Positions 7,979-15,512 of a stretch of DNA of 33,577 nt are shown in pieces. This DNA comes from Nocardiopsis sp. MG754419. GTDB lineage: Bacteria; Actinomycetota; Actinomycetes; Streptosporangiales; Streptosporangiaceae. The stretch's first letter is position 1; every line of letters begins with the position of its first letter. The notes under the pieces are model-generated. The model was not told where the DNA came from, ran no database searches, and was given only the letters and a program-made list of their open reading frames with translations. The stretch is from assembly GCF_018207095.1 (NCBI RefSeq), contig NZ_QOCZ01000045.1, positions 1 through 33,577 on the forward strand, given 5' to 3'. Made by a program: the position numbers and the translations under genes.

Positions 7979-8386
7979 TCAGGCGATGGTCTCCGGGGTG
8001 ACCTCACTGGTGCAGTTCGGGCACTTGCTGGCCTTCTTGTTGATGTCGCTGAAGCAGTGCGGGCACTCGCGGGTGGTGGCTTCCTCCGCCTTGATGAACT
8101 TCTCCATGAGCTTGCTCAGCGGCAGCACCACGCAGAAGTAGAGGATCGCCGCCGTCATCAGGAACGAGATCAGCGCGTCGACGAAGGACCCGTAGAGGAA
8201 CCGACTGCCGTTGATCTCGAAGTAGAGGTCTCCGAAGGTGGGCACACCCCCGAAGATGCCGAGCAGCGGGGTGATGAACCCCTCGGTGAACGCGGTGATC
8301 AGACCGGCGAAGACAGAGCCGATGACGACCGCGACCGCCAACTGCACCAGGTTGCCCTGGAGCAGGAACTTCTTGAAGCCTTCCAT
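7979..8386 (-). CDS. mscL: Large-conductance mechanosensitive channel MscL with zinc-ribbon tail
   Basis: The 135-residue protein starts MEGFKKFLLQGN and has the MscL layout. There is an amphipathic N-terminal helix, a pore helix (LVQLAVAVVIGSVFAGLITAF), a periplasmic loop and a second membrane helix (ALISFLMTAAILYFCVVLPL). The channel opens under high membrane tension to release solutes after osmotic downshock. Unlike the E. coli protein, the cytoplasmic end carries two CxxC pairs (CPHC and CPNC), a small zinc ribbon that I have the impression of from other actinobacterial MscL proteins. The ATG at 8386 has AGGG about eight bases upstream; a longer N-terminal extension would spoil the conserved start. 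The SAF-domain gene lies just upstream on the same strand. Confidence 0.93.
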   Translation of the reverse strand: MEGFKKFLLQGNLVQLAVAVVIGSVFAGLITAFTEGFITPLLGIFGGVPTFGDLYFEINGSRFLYGSFVDALISFLMTAAILYFCVVLPLSKLMEKFIKAEEATTRECPHCFSDINKKASKCPNCTSEVTPETIA

Positions 8387-8468
8387 GAGGTGCCCTACGT
8401 GTTCGGTGGTGTTCGAGAGACGTCCGGGATGGGCGCCTCGGACAGCTTTCACCACCTCAAGTCATCGG

Positions 8469-9119
8469 TCAACCGCGGATGGTGACAGACAGTCGTGAAC
8501 CGGTCGCGTGTCCGGCCAGGACCCGTGCCTGCTCCGCGGTGGCGGCGATGAGGATCAACGCGCCGCCCTCGCCGGTGACGCCGTCCTCCGCCGGAACCGC
8601 GAGCACCGGGCGGTCGTCGACCACGTCGACCGCGGGCCCCGCACGGGTGGGCGGGCCTCCCAGGTCGTCGGTGGCCCGGGCGGCCAACACGTCCACCCTG
8701 CTGCCGGGGGAGAGCAGCGCGACCGCCCCGGGGTCGGACACCCGCACCGGAACCGCCACCATGTCGGGGCCGTAGGGCGCGGCCGGTGGCGTGCCCAGGC
8801 GCGCGTCCGTGAGCACCTCGCCGGCGCGTACGGGGGCGTTCGGAACCAGCCCGGTGGGCGGGTCGTCCGGTGTGAGGACGCCCTCGGGGAGCAGTCGGTC
8901 CGGAAGGGTGCGGCCGGTGATGTCGGACTCGCCCAGGGGACCCGAGGCGTCCAGGTCCCGGGCGGCGACCCACACCTGTGTGGTGGGTTCGGGCGGCGGC
9001 CGTAGGACCAGCACGGCGCCGATCGCGGCGAGGGCGGTGAGGACGGCGGCCACGGGTCGCCGGTACCGGTCCAGCAGGCGCAGGAGACCGCGACGGTGGC
9101 GGTAGGGGGCGTCGGTCAT
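8469..9119 (-). CDS. SAF-domain protein, CpaB/RcpC-like
   Basis: The 216-residue protein has a basic N-terminus, one membrane helix at about residues 22-40 and an SAF domain from about 46 to 110, including VWVAARDLDASGPLGESDI and APVRAGEVLTDARL. A C-terminal part follows, rich in Asp, Pro and Ala. SAF domains of this layout occur in CpaB/RcpC, which help assemble Flp pili in the periplasm. No other pilus gene is visible here, so the role may differ. The same gene type lies next to mscL in Streptomyces, to my knowledge. The start codon is preceded by a TAGCGT box seven bases away, without a ribosome binding site, suggesting a leaderless message. Confidence 0.75.
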   Translation of the reverse strand: MTDAPYRHRRGLLRLLDRYRRPVAAVLTALAAIGAVLVLRPPPEPTTQVWVAARDLDASGPLGESDITGRTLPDRLLPEGVLTPDDPPTGLVPNAPVRAGEVLTDARLGTPPAAPYGPDMVAVPVRVSDPGAVALLSPGSRVDVLAARATDDLGGPPTRAGPAVDVVDDRPVLAVPAEDGVTGEGGALILIAATAEQARVLAGHATGSRLSVTIRG

Positions 9120-9126
9120 GCGTTCA

Positions 9127-9132
9127 ACGCTA
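9127..9132 (-). promoter_or_regulatory. -10 box for a leaderless SAF-gene transcript
   Basis: TAGCGT on the minus strand fits TANNNT and ends seven bases before the ATG, which would place the transcript start at or next to the start codon. No Shine-Dalgarno sequence lies between. The -35 is unclear. Confidence 0.5.
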
Positions 9133-9180
9133 GGCCGCCGTGCCGGGCTCCGGCGGGTTGTCCACAGGGTGGATTCTCAC

Positions 9181-9229
9181 CGGGTGCCGGGTGCCGGGTG
9201 CCGGGTGCCGGGTGCCGGGTGCCGGGTGC
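9181..9229. repeat. Seven perfect tandem copies of a 7-bp unit
   Basis: CGGGTGC is repeated seven times without a mismatch, followed by a partial copy. It lies between the terminator of the FmdB gene and the promoter of the SAF gene, about 50 bases upstream of the SAF -10 box. Copy number could change by replication slippage. Confidence 0.95.
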
Positions 9230-9265
9230 CGGGGCGCGGAACGGAGCGGGGCCGCACGCGCGAAA

Positions 9266-9291
9266 GCGCCGCCGGAGAGTCCCGGCGGCGC
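9266..9291 (-). terminator. Terminator of the FmdB gene
   Basis: GCGCCGCCGG and CCGGCGGCGC form a perfect 10-bp stem with a six-base loop. On the minus strand it is followed by TTTCGCGC. It lies 28 bases past the FmdB stop codon. Confidence 0.65.
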
Positions 9292-9318
9292 GGCCACGGT
9301 CAACGGAAAAGAGGTGGC

Positions 9319-9699
9319 TCAGCTCGTGCTGCTGCTCGCGGTGGTGGTGGTACTGCTGCTGTTGCCGGTGGTGCCGCCGGTGCTCTTACCGCCCTTGGCG
9401 GCGTCGCTCCCGGAGGAGGCGCTCGCGGCGGCGGAGTCACCGGACTTGGCGGAGTCGGAGGACTTGCCGTCCTTGCCCTCGGAGGAGTTCGAACCGCTCA
9501 GCGTCGAACTGTTGGAGGTGTTCGAGCTGCTGTCGGTGCGGTAGAAACCGGAGCCCTTGAAGACGATCCCCACGGCCGAGTACACCTTGCGCAGGCGTCC
9601 CTCGCACTCGGGGCAGACCGTCAGCGAGTCGTCGCTGAAGCTCTGCACGACCTCCATCTGCGCTTCGCACTCGGTGCACGCGTACTGATACGTAGGCAC
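9319..9699 (-). CDS. FmdB-family zinc-ribbon protein with long Ser/Thr-rich tail (Ruc-like)
   Basis: The 126-residue protein begins with the FmdB signature PTYQYACTEC. Four cysteines (C8, C11, C29, C32) form two CxxC zinc knuckles, followed by LRKVYSAVGIVFKGSGFYRTDS. From about residue 57 the rest is a low-complexity Ser, Thr, Gly, Ala and Lys tail, surely disordered. The mycobacterial homologue (Rv0991c, Ruc) is reported as a redox-regulated chaperone in which oxidation of the cysteines activates binding of unfolded proteins and the tail is disordered. The same role is likely but unproven here. The GTG start has AGGAGG nine bases upstream. It sits next to the folate cyclo-ligase gene, the same order as in Mycobacterium. 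Confidence 0.85.
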   Translation of the reverse strand: MPTYQYACTECEAQMEVVQSFSDDSLTVCPECEGRLRKVYSAVGIVFKGSGFYRTDSSSNTSNSSTLSGSNSSEGKDGKSSDSAKSGDSAAASASSGSDAAKGGKSTGGTTGNSSSTTTTASSSTS

Positions 9700-9911
9700 T
9701 GTTCCGGGTCCTCCTTGCTGGCACTCTCGCCCGTTGACTGCTGAATAGTACGCGTTCACCGGCCACGATCGCGACCGCGCCTCGTCCGAGGCGGTCAGCG
9801 GGAGGCGGGGCGCCGTCGCGCGCACCCCCGTGACGACACGACCGCATGCGACAACGCCGCGGCCCGACCGCTTAATCCCGGGCGCGTCTTCGGCGCCGGG
9901 CCCGGCCGCGC

Positions 9912-10538
9912 TCAGCCCGTGGTGGGCCACACCCGGTCGTTCGGGGCGAACACGTGCAGCCCGGCGCCCGGGGTCACCACACCGTCCACCGGCCGATCGT
10001 GCGGCTCGGTGGGCACCGCACGGACGAACTCGTCGTCGTGGACGACGGCGATGGCCGGGGTGTGCGGGCCCTTGTGGGCCAGGGCCCGGTCGTAGCACCC
10101 GGCGCCGCGCCCCAGACGCATGCCGTGCGCGTCGACCGCCAGTGCCGGGCAGATCACCGCGTCCGCGTGGCCGAGGACCTCCGCCCCGTGGCGGTGTCCG
10201 GTCGGTTCCACCAGGCCGTGCCCGGCCGGGGCGAGGGAGTCGGGCCCGTCGAAGGAGGCCCAGTCCAGGGTGCCGTCCGGGAGGAAGATCGGCAGCAGGA
10301 CGTACGTGCCCCGCTTCCACAGCGCGTGCACCAACCTGCGGGTGTCGGGTTCGCCCCCGACCGAGTAGTAGCAGGCCACGGTGCCGCCCATGGCCAACCA
10401 GGACAGGTCCATCAGGGTGTCGCGGACCGCCGCACCCACACGGTCGCGCTCCTCCGCCGGCCGCGACCGCCGCTCGGCGAGGACACGCTCGCGCAGCGCG
10501 CGTTTGTCGACCCGGTCCGGGCCGTTCGGATCACCCAT
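9912..10538 (-). CDS. 5-formyltetrahydrofolate cyclo-ligase
   Basis: The 208-residue protein has the family layout. A basic N-terminus (DKRALRERVLAERR) binds ATP phosphate, VACYYSVGGEPDT lies in the middle, and the signature GMRLGRGAGCYDRAL comes near residue 147. The enzyme uses ATP to convert 5-formyl-THF to 5,10-methenyl-THF in the cytoplasm. The usual signature has two tyrosines (GYYDR); here the first is cysteine. The ATG at 10538 is chosen because the sequence upstream lacks family similarity. It is divergent from galU across about 170 bases, as in Mycobacterium (Rv0992c and Rv0993). Confidence 0.9.
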   Translation of the reverse strand: MGDPNGPDRVDKRALRERVLAERRSRPAEERDRVGAAVRDTLMDLSWLAMGGTVACYYSVGGEPDTRRLVHALWKRGTYVLLPIFLPDGTLDWASFDGPDSLAPAGHGLVEPTGHRHGAEVLGHADAVICPALAVDAHGMRLGRGAGCYDRALAHKGPHTPAIAVVHDDEFVRAVPTEPHDRPVDGVVTPGAGLHVFAPNDRVWPTTG

Positions 10539-10694
10539 GCGCCCCAGTGTGGCACCGGACGACGCCCGCTCGACCGCGTCCGTCCCGCAACCCGGGTGAA
10601 CTCCGGGTGGCGAACGCGGCGCCGTCACCCGAAAGCACGGGGACTTCTCGTCGCCACGCTCCCCGACCGAGCACGAGAACGGCCCGCTCTGCCC

Positions 10695-10700
10695 TAAAGT
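10695..10700 (+). promoter_or_regulatory. -10 box of galU, probably leaderless
   Basis: TAAAGT fits TANNNT and ends eight bases before the galU ATG. No Shine-Dalgarno sequence precedes the ATG, so transcription probably starts at or very near it. Confidence 0.45.
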
Positions 10701-10708
10701 GCCTGTCC

Positions 10709-11650
10709 ATGAGCGCCGACACCGACCAGACGCGTCCCCTGACCTCCTCCCCCGTGACCAAGGCGGTCATTCCGGCGGCGGGTCTGGGCACCCGCTTCCT
10801 GCCCGCCACCAAGGCCACGCCCAAGGAGATGCTGCCGATCGTGGACAAACCCGCGATCCAGTACGTCGTGGAGGAGGCGGTGGCGTCGGGGCTCCACGAC
10901 GTCCTCATGATCACCGGACGCAGCAAGCGCTCCATCGAGGACCACTTCGACCGTGCCTACGAACTGGAGGAGGCCCTGGAGGCCAAGGGCGACGTGGACC
11001 GGCTCCTTTCGGTGCGCGAGTCCAGCGACCTCGCCCAGGTCCACTACGTCCGCCAGGGAGAACCGCGCGGGCTGGGACACGCGGTGCTGTGCGCGGAGGC
11101 GCACGTCGGCGACAACCCCTTCGCCGTCCTCCTCGGCGACGACCTCATCGAGACGGCCGATCTCCTGCGTCGCATGATCGAGGTGCGGCGCGAGCACGGC
11201 GGGAGCGTCGTGGCGCTCATGGAGGTCGAGCCCGAGCAGGTCTCCCTCTACGGTTGCGCCGCGGTGGAACCCACGGGGGAGGACGACGTGGTCACCGTCA
11301 CCGACCTCGTGGAGAAGCCCATCAAGGAGGAGGCTCCGAGCCGCTGGGCGGTCATCGGCCGTTACGTGTGCGACCCCGCCGTCTTCGGTGTGCTGCACCG
11401 CACCCCGCCCGGCCGCGGCGCCGAGATCCAGCTGACGGACGCCCTGCTCGAACTGGCCCGGACCGCCCCCGAGGAGGGCGGCGGCGTGCGCGGCGTCCTG
11501 CTGCGGGGGCAGCGCTACGACACCGGCAACAAAGCCGAGTACATCCGCACCGTGGTGGAGTTCGCGTGCCGCAGGCCGGACCTGGCCGAGGAACTCCTGC
11601 CCTGGCTCCGTGAGTTCGTCGACCGTCAGGACGGCGCCGCCCGGGGCTGA
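10709..11650 (+). CDS. galU: UTP-glucose-1-phosphate uridylyltransferase
   Basis: The 313-residue protein has the nucleotidyltransferase signature AAGLGTRFLPATKATPKEMLPI from residue 23, PRGLGHAVLCA for uridine binding, LLGDDLI at the metal site, and VEKP plus TGNKAEYI further on. It makes UDP-glucose from UTP and glucose-1-phosphate, feeding envelope glycans, trehalose and galactose metabolism. The ATG at 10709 lacks a ribosome binding site but follows a TAAAGT box, which fits leaderless expression. It is the first gene of the series galU, moeA, moaC, mogA, rimJ-like and sepX on the plus strand, with moeA 107 bases downstream. Confidence 0.93.
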   Translation: MSADTDQTRPLTSSPVTKAVIPAAGLGTRFLPATKATPKEMLPIVDKPAIQYVVEEAVASGLHDVLMITGRSKRSIEDHFDRAYELEEALEAKGDVDRLLSVRESSDLAQVHYVRQGEPRGLGHAVLCAEAHVGDNPFAVLLGDDLIETADLLRRMIEVRREHGGSVVALMEVEPEQVSLYGCAAVEPTGEDDVVTVTDLVEKPIKEEAPSRWAVIGRYVCDPAVFGVLHRTPPGRGAEIQLTDALLELARTAPEEGGGVRGVLLRGQRYDTGNKAEYIRTVVEFACRRPDLAEELLPWLREFVDRQDGAARG

Positions 11651-11757
11651 CCGGCCCCGCTCCGGGCGCGTCGCCCACGTCAGTGGTCACAATGGGAGTG
11701 GGAGCGGCCCGTGGGAGAGGGACGTTCCCCGCGCGCACCACGACCCGGAGGGACCCC

Positions 11758-12987
11758 ATGAAGAGCGTCGAACAGCACGTCTCCGATCTGCTGGCACTGG
11801 TCTCGGTGCCCGAGGCGACGGAGCTCGACCTGCTCCGGGCCCACGGGACGGTGTTGGCCGGGCCCGTGGTCTCCGAGGTGTCCCTGCCCGGCTTCGACAA
11901 CTCCGCGATGGACGGCTACGCGGTCCACGCCGCCGACCTGACGCAGGCCTCGCCGGCCGCTCCGGTCCGGCTCCCGGTGGTGGCCGACATCCCGGCGGGC
12001 GACCCCTCCCCGACCGCGATCCGCCCCGGCATGTGCGCCCGCATCATGACCGGCGCGCCCATGCCCACGGGCGCCGACGCCGTCGTCCCGGTCGAGTGGA
12101 CCGATGGCGGGAGCGTGCAGGTGCGCGTCGAGCGCCCCGCCGCCCCCGGCGGGTTCGTGCGTCGGCGCGGCGAGGACGTGGAGGAGGGGGTGACGGTGCT
12201 GCGGGCCGGCACCCTCATCGGCGCCGGCGAGATGGGGGTCCTGGCGGCGGTCGGGCGCCGTACCGTGCCGGCCCGGCCCCTGCCCCGGGTCGTGGTCCTG
12301 TCCACCGGCGAGGAACTGGTCGAACCCGGACGTCCGCTCGGCCCCGGCCAGATCTACGAGTCCAACAGCTACATGATCGCGGCCGCCGCCAAGGAGGCCG
12401 GGTGCGAGGTGCACCGCCACGGGTTCGTCGGCGACGACCCGGCCGGGGTCCAGGACGCCCTGGAGGGGCTCCTGCTCCGCGCCGACATCGTCGTCACCAC
12501 CGGCGGCGTGAGCATGGGTGTCTACGACGTGGTCAAGGAGGTGCTCACCAGGCAGGGCACCGTCGAGTTCACCTCGGTGGCGATGCAACCCGGTAAGCCG
12601 CAGGGCTACGGCACCATCGGCCCGGACAAGACCCCCATCATCACGCTGCCGGGCAACCCGGTGAGCGCCTTCGTCTCCTTCCAGATGTTCGTGCGGCCGG
12701 TGCTGCGCAAGCTGCGCGGACTCGACCCCGCACCCCTGCCCGGTGTACGGGCCCGTCTGTCCACCACCGTCACCTCCCCGCAGGGGCGCCGTTCGTACCT
12801 GCGCGCCGTGGTGGCGCCCGCGGAATCGGGCGCCGAGGTCGCGCACACCGTCGCTCCGGCGGTCCGACAGGGATCACACCAGTTGTCCGCGCTCGCCGAC
12901 ACCAACGGTCTCCTGGTCGTTCCGGAGCAGGTCACAGAGTTGCCGGCCGGATCGATCGCCGACGTCCTCGTCCTTCCCGGGCACTGA
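11758..12987 (+). CDS. moeA: MoeA-type molybdotransferase, probably the gephyrin-like Glp
   Basis: The 409-residue protein has all MoeA domains. These are an N-terminal part with LPGFDNSAMDGYAV, the central MPTGADAVV region, the MoCF domain with VVLSTGEEL and TTGGVSMGVYD, and the C-terminal domain IV after LPGNPVSAFVSF. MoeA inserts molybdenum into adenylylated molybdopterin. The copy at this conserved position between galU and rimJ corresponds to the actinobacterial Glp, which in Corynebacterium binds FtsZ and a membrane receptor, GlpR, to help division. The receptor homologue is present four genes downstream (15513-16181). GGAGG lies seven bases before the ATG at 11758. Both roles may be kept; which dominates cannot be told from the sequence. 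Confidence 0.9.
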   Translation: MKSVEQHVSDLLALVSVPEATELDLLRAHGTVLAGPVVSEVSLPGFDNSAMDGYAVHAADLTQASPAAPVRLPVVADIPAGDPSPTAIRPGMCARIMTGAPMPTGADAVVPVEWTDGGSVQVRVERPAAPGGFVRRRGEDVEEGVTVLRAGTLIGAGEMGVLAAVGRRTVPARPLPRVVVLSTGEELVEPGRPLGPGQIYESNSYMIAAAAKEAGCEVHRHGFVGDDPAGVQDALEGLLLRADIVVTTGGVSMGVYDVVKEVLTRQGTVEFTSVAMQPGKPQGYGTIGPDKTPIITLPGNPVSAFVSFQMFVRPVLRKLRGLDPAPLPGVRARLSTTVTSPQGRRSYLRAVVAPAESGAEVAHTVAPAVRQGSHQLSALADTNGLLVVPEQVTELPAGSIADVLVLPGH

Positions 12988-13119
12988 TCCGGGGCGGACG
13001 CGGAGCCGTTGTCACCGCAGAGGAGTACGGTCGTCCGTGGGACGCGCCACCGCGCGCCCCACGCGGCCGGCGCAGCGGTGGCCGCGTGATCCCGCACGCG
13101 AAGACAACGGGTGACCCCG

Positions 13120-13623
13120 ATGACCCAGAACCCGCAGCCGGAGGCCCACCCCTCCGGCCTGACCCACCTCGACGAGTCCGGCGCCGCGCGCATGGTCGAC
13201 GTCTCCCGAAAGGACGTCGGCGCCCGTAGCGCCACGGCCACGGGCCGGGTGCTGCTCAACGCCGCGACCGTCGCCGCCCTGCGCGGCGGCGAGGTGCCCA
13301 AGGGCGACGCCCTCGCGGTGGCCCGCATCGCCGGCATCCAGGGGGCCAAGCGCACCCCCGACCTGGTGCCGCTGTGCCACCCCATCGCCGTGCACGGGGT
13401 CGACGTGGATCTGACGGTCGTCGACGACGGCGTCGACATCTCCGCCACGGTCCGGACCGCGGACCGGACGGGCGTCGAGATGGAGGCGCTCACCTCGGTG
13501 ATGACCGCGGCGCTCGGGCTGGTCGACATGGTCAAGGCGATCGACCCCGAGGCCGAGGTCACCGCCGTCCGGGTCGAGGAGAAGCTGGGTGGAAAGAAGG
13601 GCCACTGGAGGCGTGGTGACTGA
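13120..13623 (+). CDS. moaC: Cyclic pyranopterin monophosphate synthase
   Basis: The 167-residue protein carries the MoaC core KGDALAVARIAGIQGAKRTPDLVPLCHPI. K61 and K139 match the two catalytic lysines of E. coli MoaC (K51, K131), and D136 in GLVDMVKAID matches its catalytic aspartate. With MoaA it converts GTP to cyclic pyranopterin monophosphate, the first stage of molybdenum cofactor synthesis. Either the GTG at 13111 or the ATG at 13120 could start it; GGGTGA before the ATG favours the latter. Its stop overlaps the mogA start by eight bases. moaA is not in the window. Confidence 0.92.
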   Translation: MTQNPQPEAHPSGLTHLDESGAARMVDVSRKDVGARSATATGRVLLNAATVAALRGGEVPKGDALAVARIAGIQGAKRTPDLVPLCHPIAVHGVDVDLTVVDDGVDISATVRTADRTGVEMEALTSVMTAALGLVDMVKAIDPEAEVTAVRVEEKLGGKKGHWRRGD

Positions 13624-14137
13624 GCCGGAGGCGCACCCCGTCCACCGGGTCGCCGTGGTCACCGCCTCGAACCGGGCCGCGGCCGGTGTGTACCCGGACC
13701 GGTCCGGGCCGGTGATCGTGGAACGTCTGCGGGACTTGGGCTGCTCCGTGGTCGGCCCCTGGGTGGTGCCGGACGGCCCCCCGGTCGCCGAGGCCCTGCT
13801 CCGCGCCCACCGGGAGCGGGTCGACGCCGTGCTCACCACGGGCGGCACCGGACTCACGCCCCAGGACCGCACACCCGAGGAGACCCGCCCGCTGCTCGCC
13901 TTCGAGATCCCCGGGATCGCCGAGACGTTGCGCGCGGTGGGCCGGGAGAAGGGCGTGCCCACGGCGATCCTCTCCCGGGGCCTGGCCGGCGTGGTGGAGC
14001 GGGACGGGCATCGCATGATCGTCGTCAACCTCCCCGGCTCCCGAGGCGGTGTACGGGACGGGATGGACGTGCTGGCCGAGGTTCTGGGACACGCGGTCGA
14101 CCAGATGCGCGGCGGCGATCACCCCCGTTCGGAATGA
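13616..14137 (+). CDS. mogA: MogA/MoaB-type molybdopterin adenylyltransferase
   Basis: The 173-residue protein is a MoCF-fold enzyme with VVTASNRAAAG at the start, the signature TTGGTGLTPQDRTPE at residues 74-88 (D84 at the catalytic position) and NLPGSRGGVRDGMDVL near the end. It adenylylates molybdopterin before MoeA adds molybdate. The start is GTG 13616, eight bases inside the end of moaC, so the two are surely translated together. MogA and MoaB share this fold and cannot be told apart with certainty from sequence alone; actinobacteria mostly annotate this one as MogA/MoaB. Confidence 0.88.
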   Translation: MTEPEAHPVHRVAVVTASNRAAAGVYPDRSGPVIVERLRDLGCSVVGPWVVPDGPPVAEALLRAHRERVDAVLTTGGTGLTPQDRTPEETRPLLAFEIPGIAETLRAVGREKGVPTAILSRGLAGVVERDGHRMIVVNLPGSRGGVRDGMDVLAEVLGHAVDQMRGGDHPRSE

Positions 14138-14231
14138 GACCGGAGAATGACCACAATCACATCGGGGGCATTCCGAAGGCTGGGAATTCCTTGACCTGGG
14201 GCCGGTTTTCGGGGCTGAAGTGAATGGAGTT

Positions 14232-14249
14232 TGGAATCATCCGATTCCA
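14232..14249. repeat. Perfect inverted repeat upstream of the acetyltransferase gene
   Basis: TGGAATC and GATTCCA flank ATCC, giving an 18-base symmetric site. A related GGAATTCC lies about 50 bases upstream. The site is in a locally AT-richer gap about 140 bases before the next start codon, a sensible place for an operator. Confidence 0.45.
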
Positions 14250-14388
14250 GTGTCGTGAGAGTGACGCGCGCCACCGCACACCGGCGGGGGTGGAATACTG
14301 GAAGGGTCACGGACAACGGGCGCACGGGCCCCCGGAGGTCCGTTGGCGTACCCGCGCCGGGTGGTGCACAGGGTCACGGAGGGACGAC

Positions 14389-15108
14389 GTGAATCGCAGA
14401 CAGAGGTGGCCGGCCACCCTCCAGGAGGGGCGGATCGTGCTTCGCCCGCTGCGCCTGCGCGACGCCCCCGCCCTGCGCGACACCCGTTCCCGCAACGCGG
14501 AGTGGCTCCGCCCCTGGGAGCCGACCTACCCGGAGATGCCGTTGCGCACCACCGGGCTGTCGCCCTACATCGCGATGATCCAGGCCATTCGTCGTGAGGC
14601 CCGCCAGGGTCTGTCCATGCCGTGGGCGGTCACCTACGACGACCGTTTCGTGGGCCAGCTCACCGTCGGCGCCATCGTGTGGGGTTCGGCCAGGTCGGCG
14701 CAGGTCGGCTACTGGATCGACAGTGCCTACGCGGGTCGGGGCATCACCCCGACCGCGGTCGCGTTGGCCGTCGACCACTCCTTCTTCCATGTCGGACTCC
14801 ACCGGATCGAGGCCAATATCCGCCCCGAGAACCGTGCCAGCAGGAACGTGGTCGCCAAGCTCGGCTTCCGGGACGAGGGCGTGCGCCGCAGACAGCTGCA
14901 CATCGACGGGGCCTGGCGGGATCACATCTGCTACGCGATCACCGCCGAGGAGGCTCCTCGGGGCGTGCTGCGCCGCTGGTATGACGGAGGGTCTTCCGGA
15001 CCGCTCACGGAGGGTGGTTCCGGCCCTGGTTCCGCTTTGGGGCCACAGGACCCGAACGGTGGCGGGGAACCGCGAGATCCAGCGAGTCCGCGCTCTGAGC
15101 CGAACTGA
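14389..15108 (+). CDS. GNAT acetyltransferase, RimJ/RimL type
   Basis: The 239-residue protein has a GNAT fold. It opens with IVLRPLRLRDAPALRD and ends the domain with the acetyl-CoA loop YAGRGITPTAVALAVD, then IEANIRPENRASRNVVAKLGFRDEGVRRR. This is the RimJ/RimL pattern, enzymes that acetylate N-termini of ribosomal or other proteins. The last 45 residues are a Gly-, Pro- and Ser-rich tail. GGAGGG lies six bases before the GTG at 14389. The position between moeA/mogA and sepX matches Mycobacterium Rv0995, annotated rimJ. The actual target is not known. Confidence 0.85.
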   Translation: MNRRQRWPATLQEGRIVLRPLRLRDAPALRDTRSRNAEWLRPWEPTYPEMPLRTTGLSPYIAMIQAIRREARQGLSMPWAVTYDDRFVGQLTVGAIVWGSARSAQVGYWIDSAYAGRGITPTAVALAVDHSFFHVGLHRIEANIRPENRASRNVVAKLGFRDEGVRRRQLHIDGAWRDHICYAITAEEAPRGVLRRWYDGGSSGPLTEGGSGPGSALGPQDPNGGGEPRDPASPRSEPN

Positions 15109-15512
15109 TCATGGCGGTCTCGTCGACGCCGGTAGCGCTTAAACCTGTTTTTAAGCACATTCATTCATTACTTTGCGTTGAATTGACACTGCTCTCCGCA
15201 GTCTCGATCTGACCTGGGGTTTCTCCCACGGAGGAGGATCGACCGAAACTGAAGGTCCACAATCTTGCGACACTCCGGTCAGAATGTGGCGCATTTATGG
15301 ACACGGGGTCGTACCGTGCGGAACATAGACGCATTGACGATGCGGGCAACGCGTGGATTTGGCGCACGGGATTCGCTCCTGCTCCGACCGGAGTCAGGAA
15401 CGATGCCGAGCCGGGAGACGTCTGTACTTCCGGGACTGCGTTCACGTACACGCGGCGCGGTGTCGACGAAGTGTCGATCAACGTTCAGTGGCCGTCATCG
15501 TGAGGAGGGGTG
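15109..15512. other. AT-richer gap upstream of sepX
   Basis: About 400 bases without a convincing gene. The segment 15130-15190 is strikingly AT-rich for this genome and holds the inverted repeat at 15137-15156 and a TTGACA at 15183-15188 that could be a -35. The best -10 candidates, GATCTG or ATCTGA, are poor. A 68-codon open frame at 15297-15503 lacks a ribosome binding site and has atypical codon use. Confidence 0.4.
15137..15156. repeat. AT-rich inverted repeat
   Basis: GCTTAAA and TTTAAGC are separated by six bases. The stem is short and AT-rich, unlike the GC-rich terminators elsewhere in the window, so it may be a protein-binding site or a weak terminator for the acetyltransferase gene. 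Confidence 0.45.

Noticed and set aside
9181-9229. Tandem repeat as a possible CRISPR array
   Set aside because: The units are 7 bases with no spacers; it is a simple tandem repeat.
15297-15503. A 68-codon plus-strand frame before sepX
   Set aside because: No ribosome binding site, mixed third codon positions unlike neighbouring genes, and no family.
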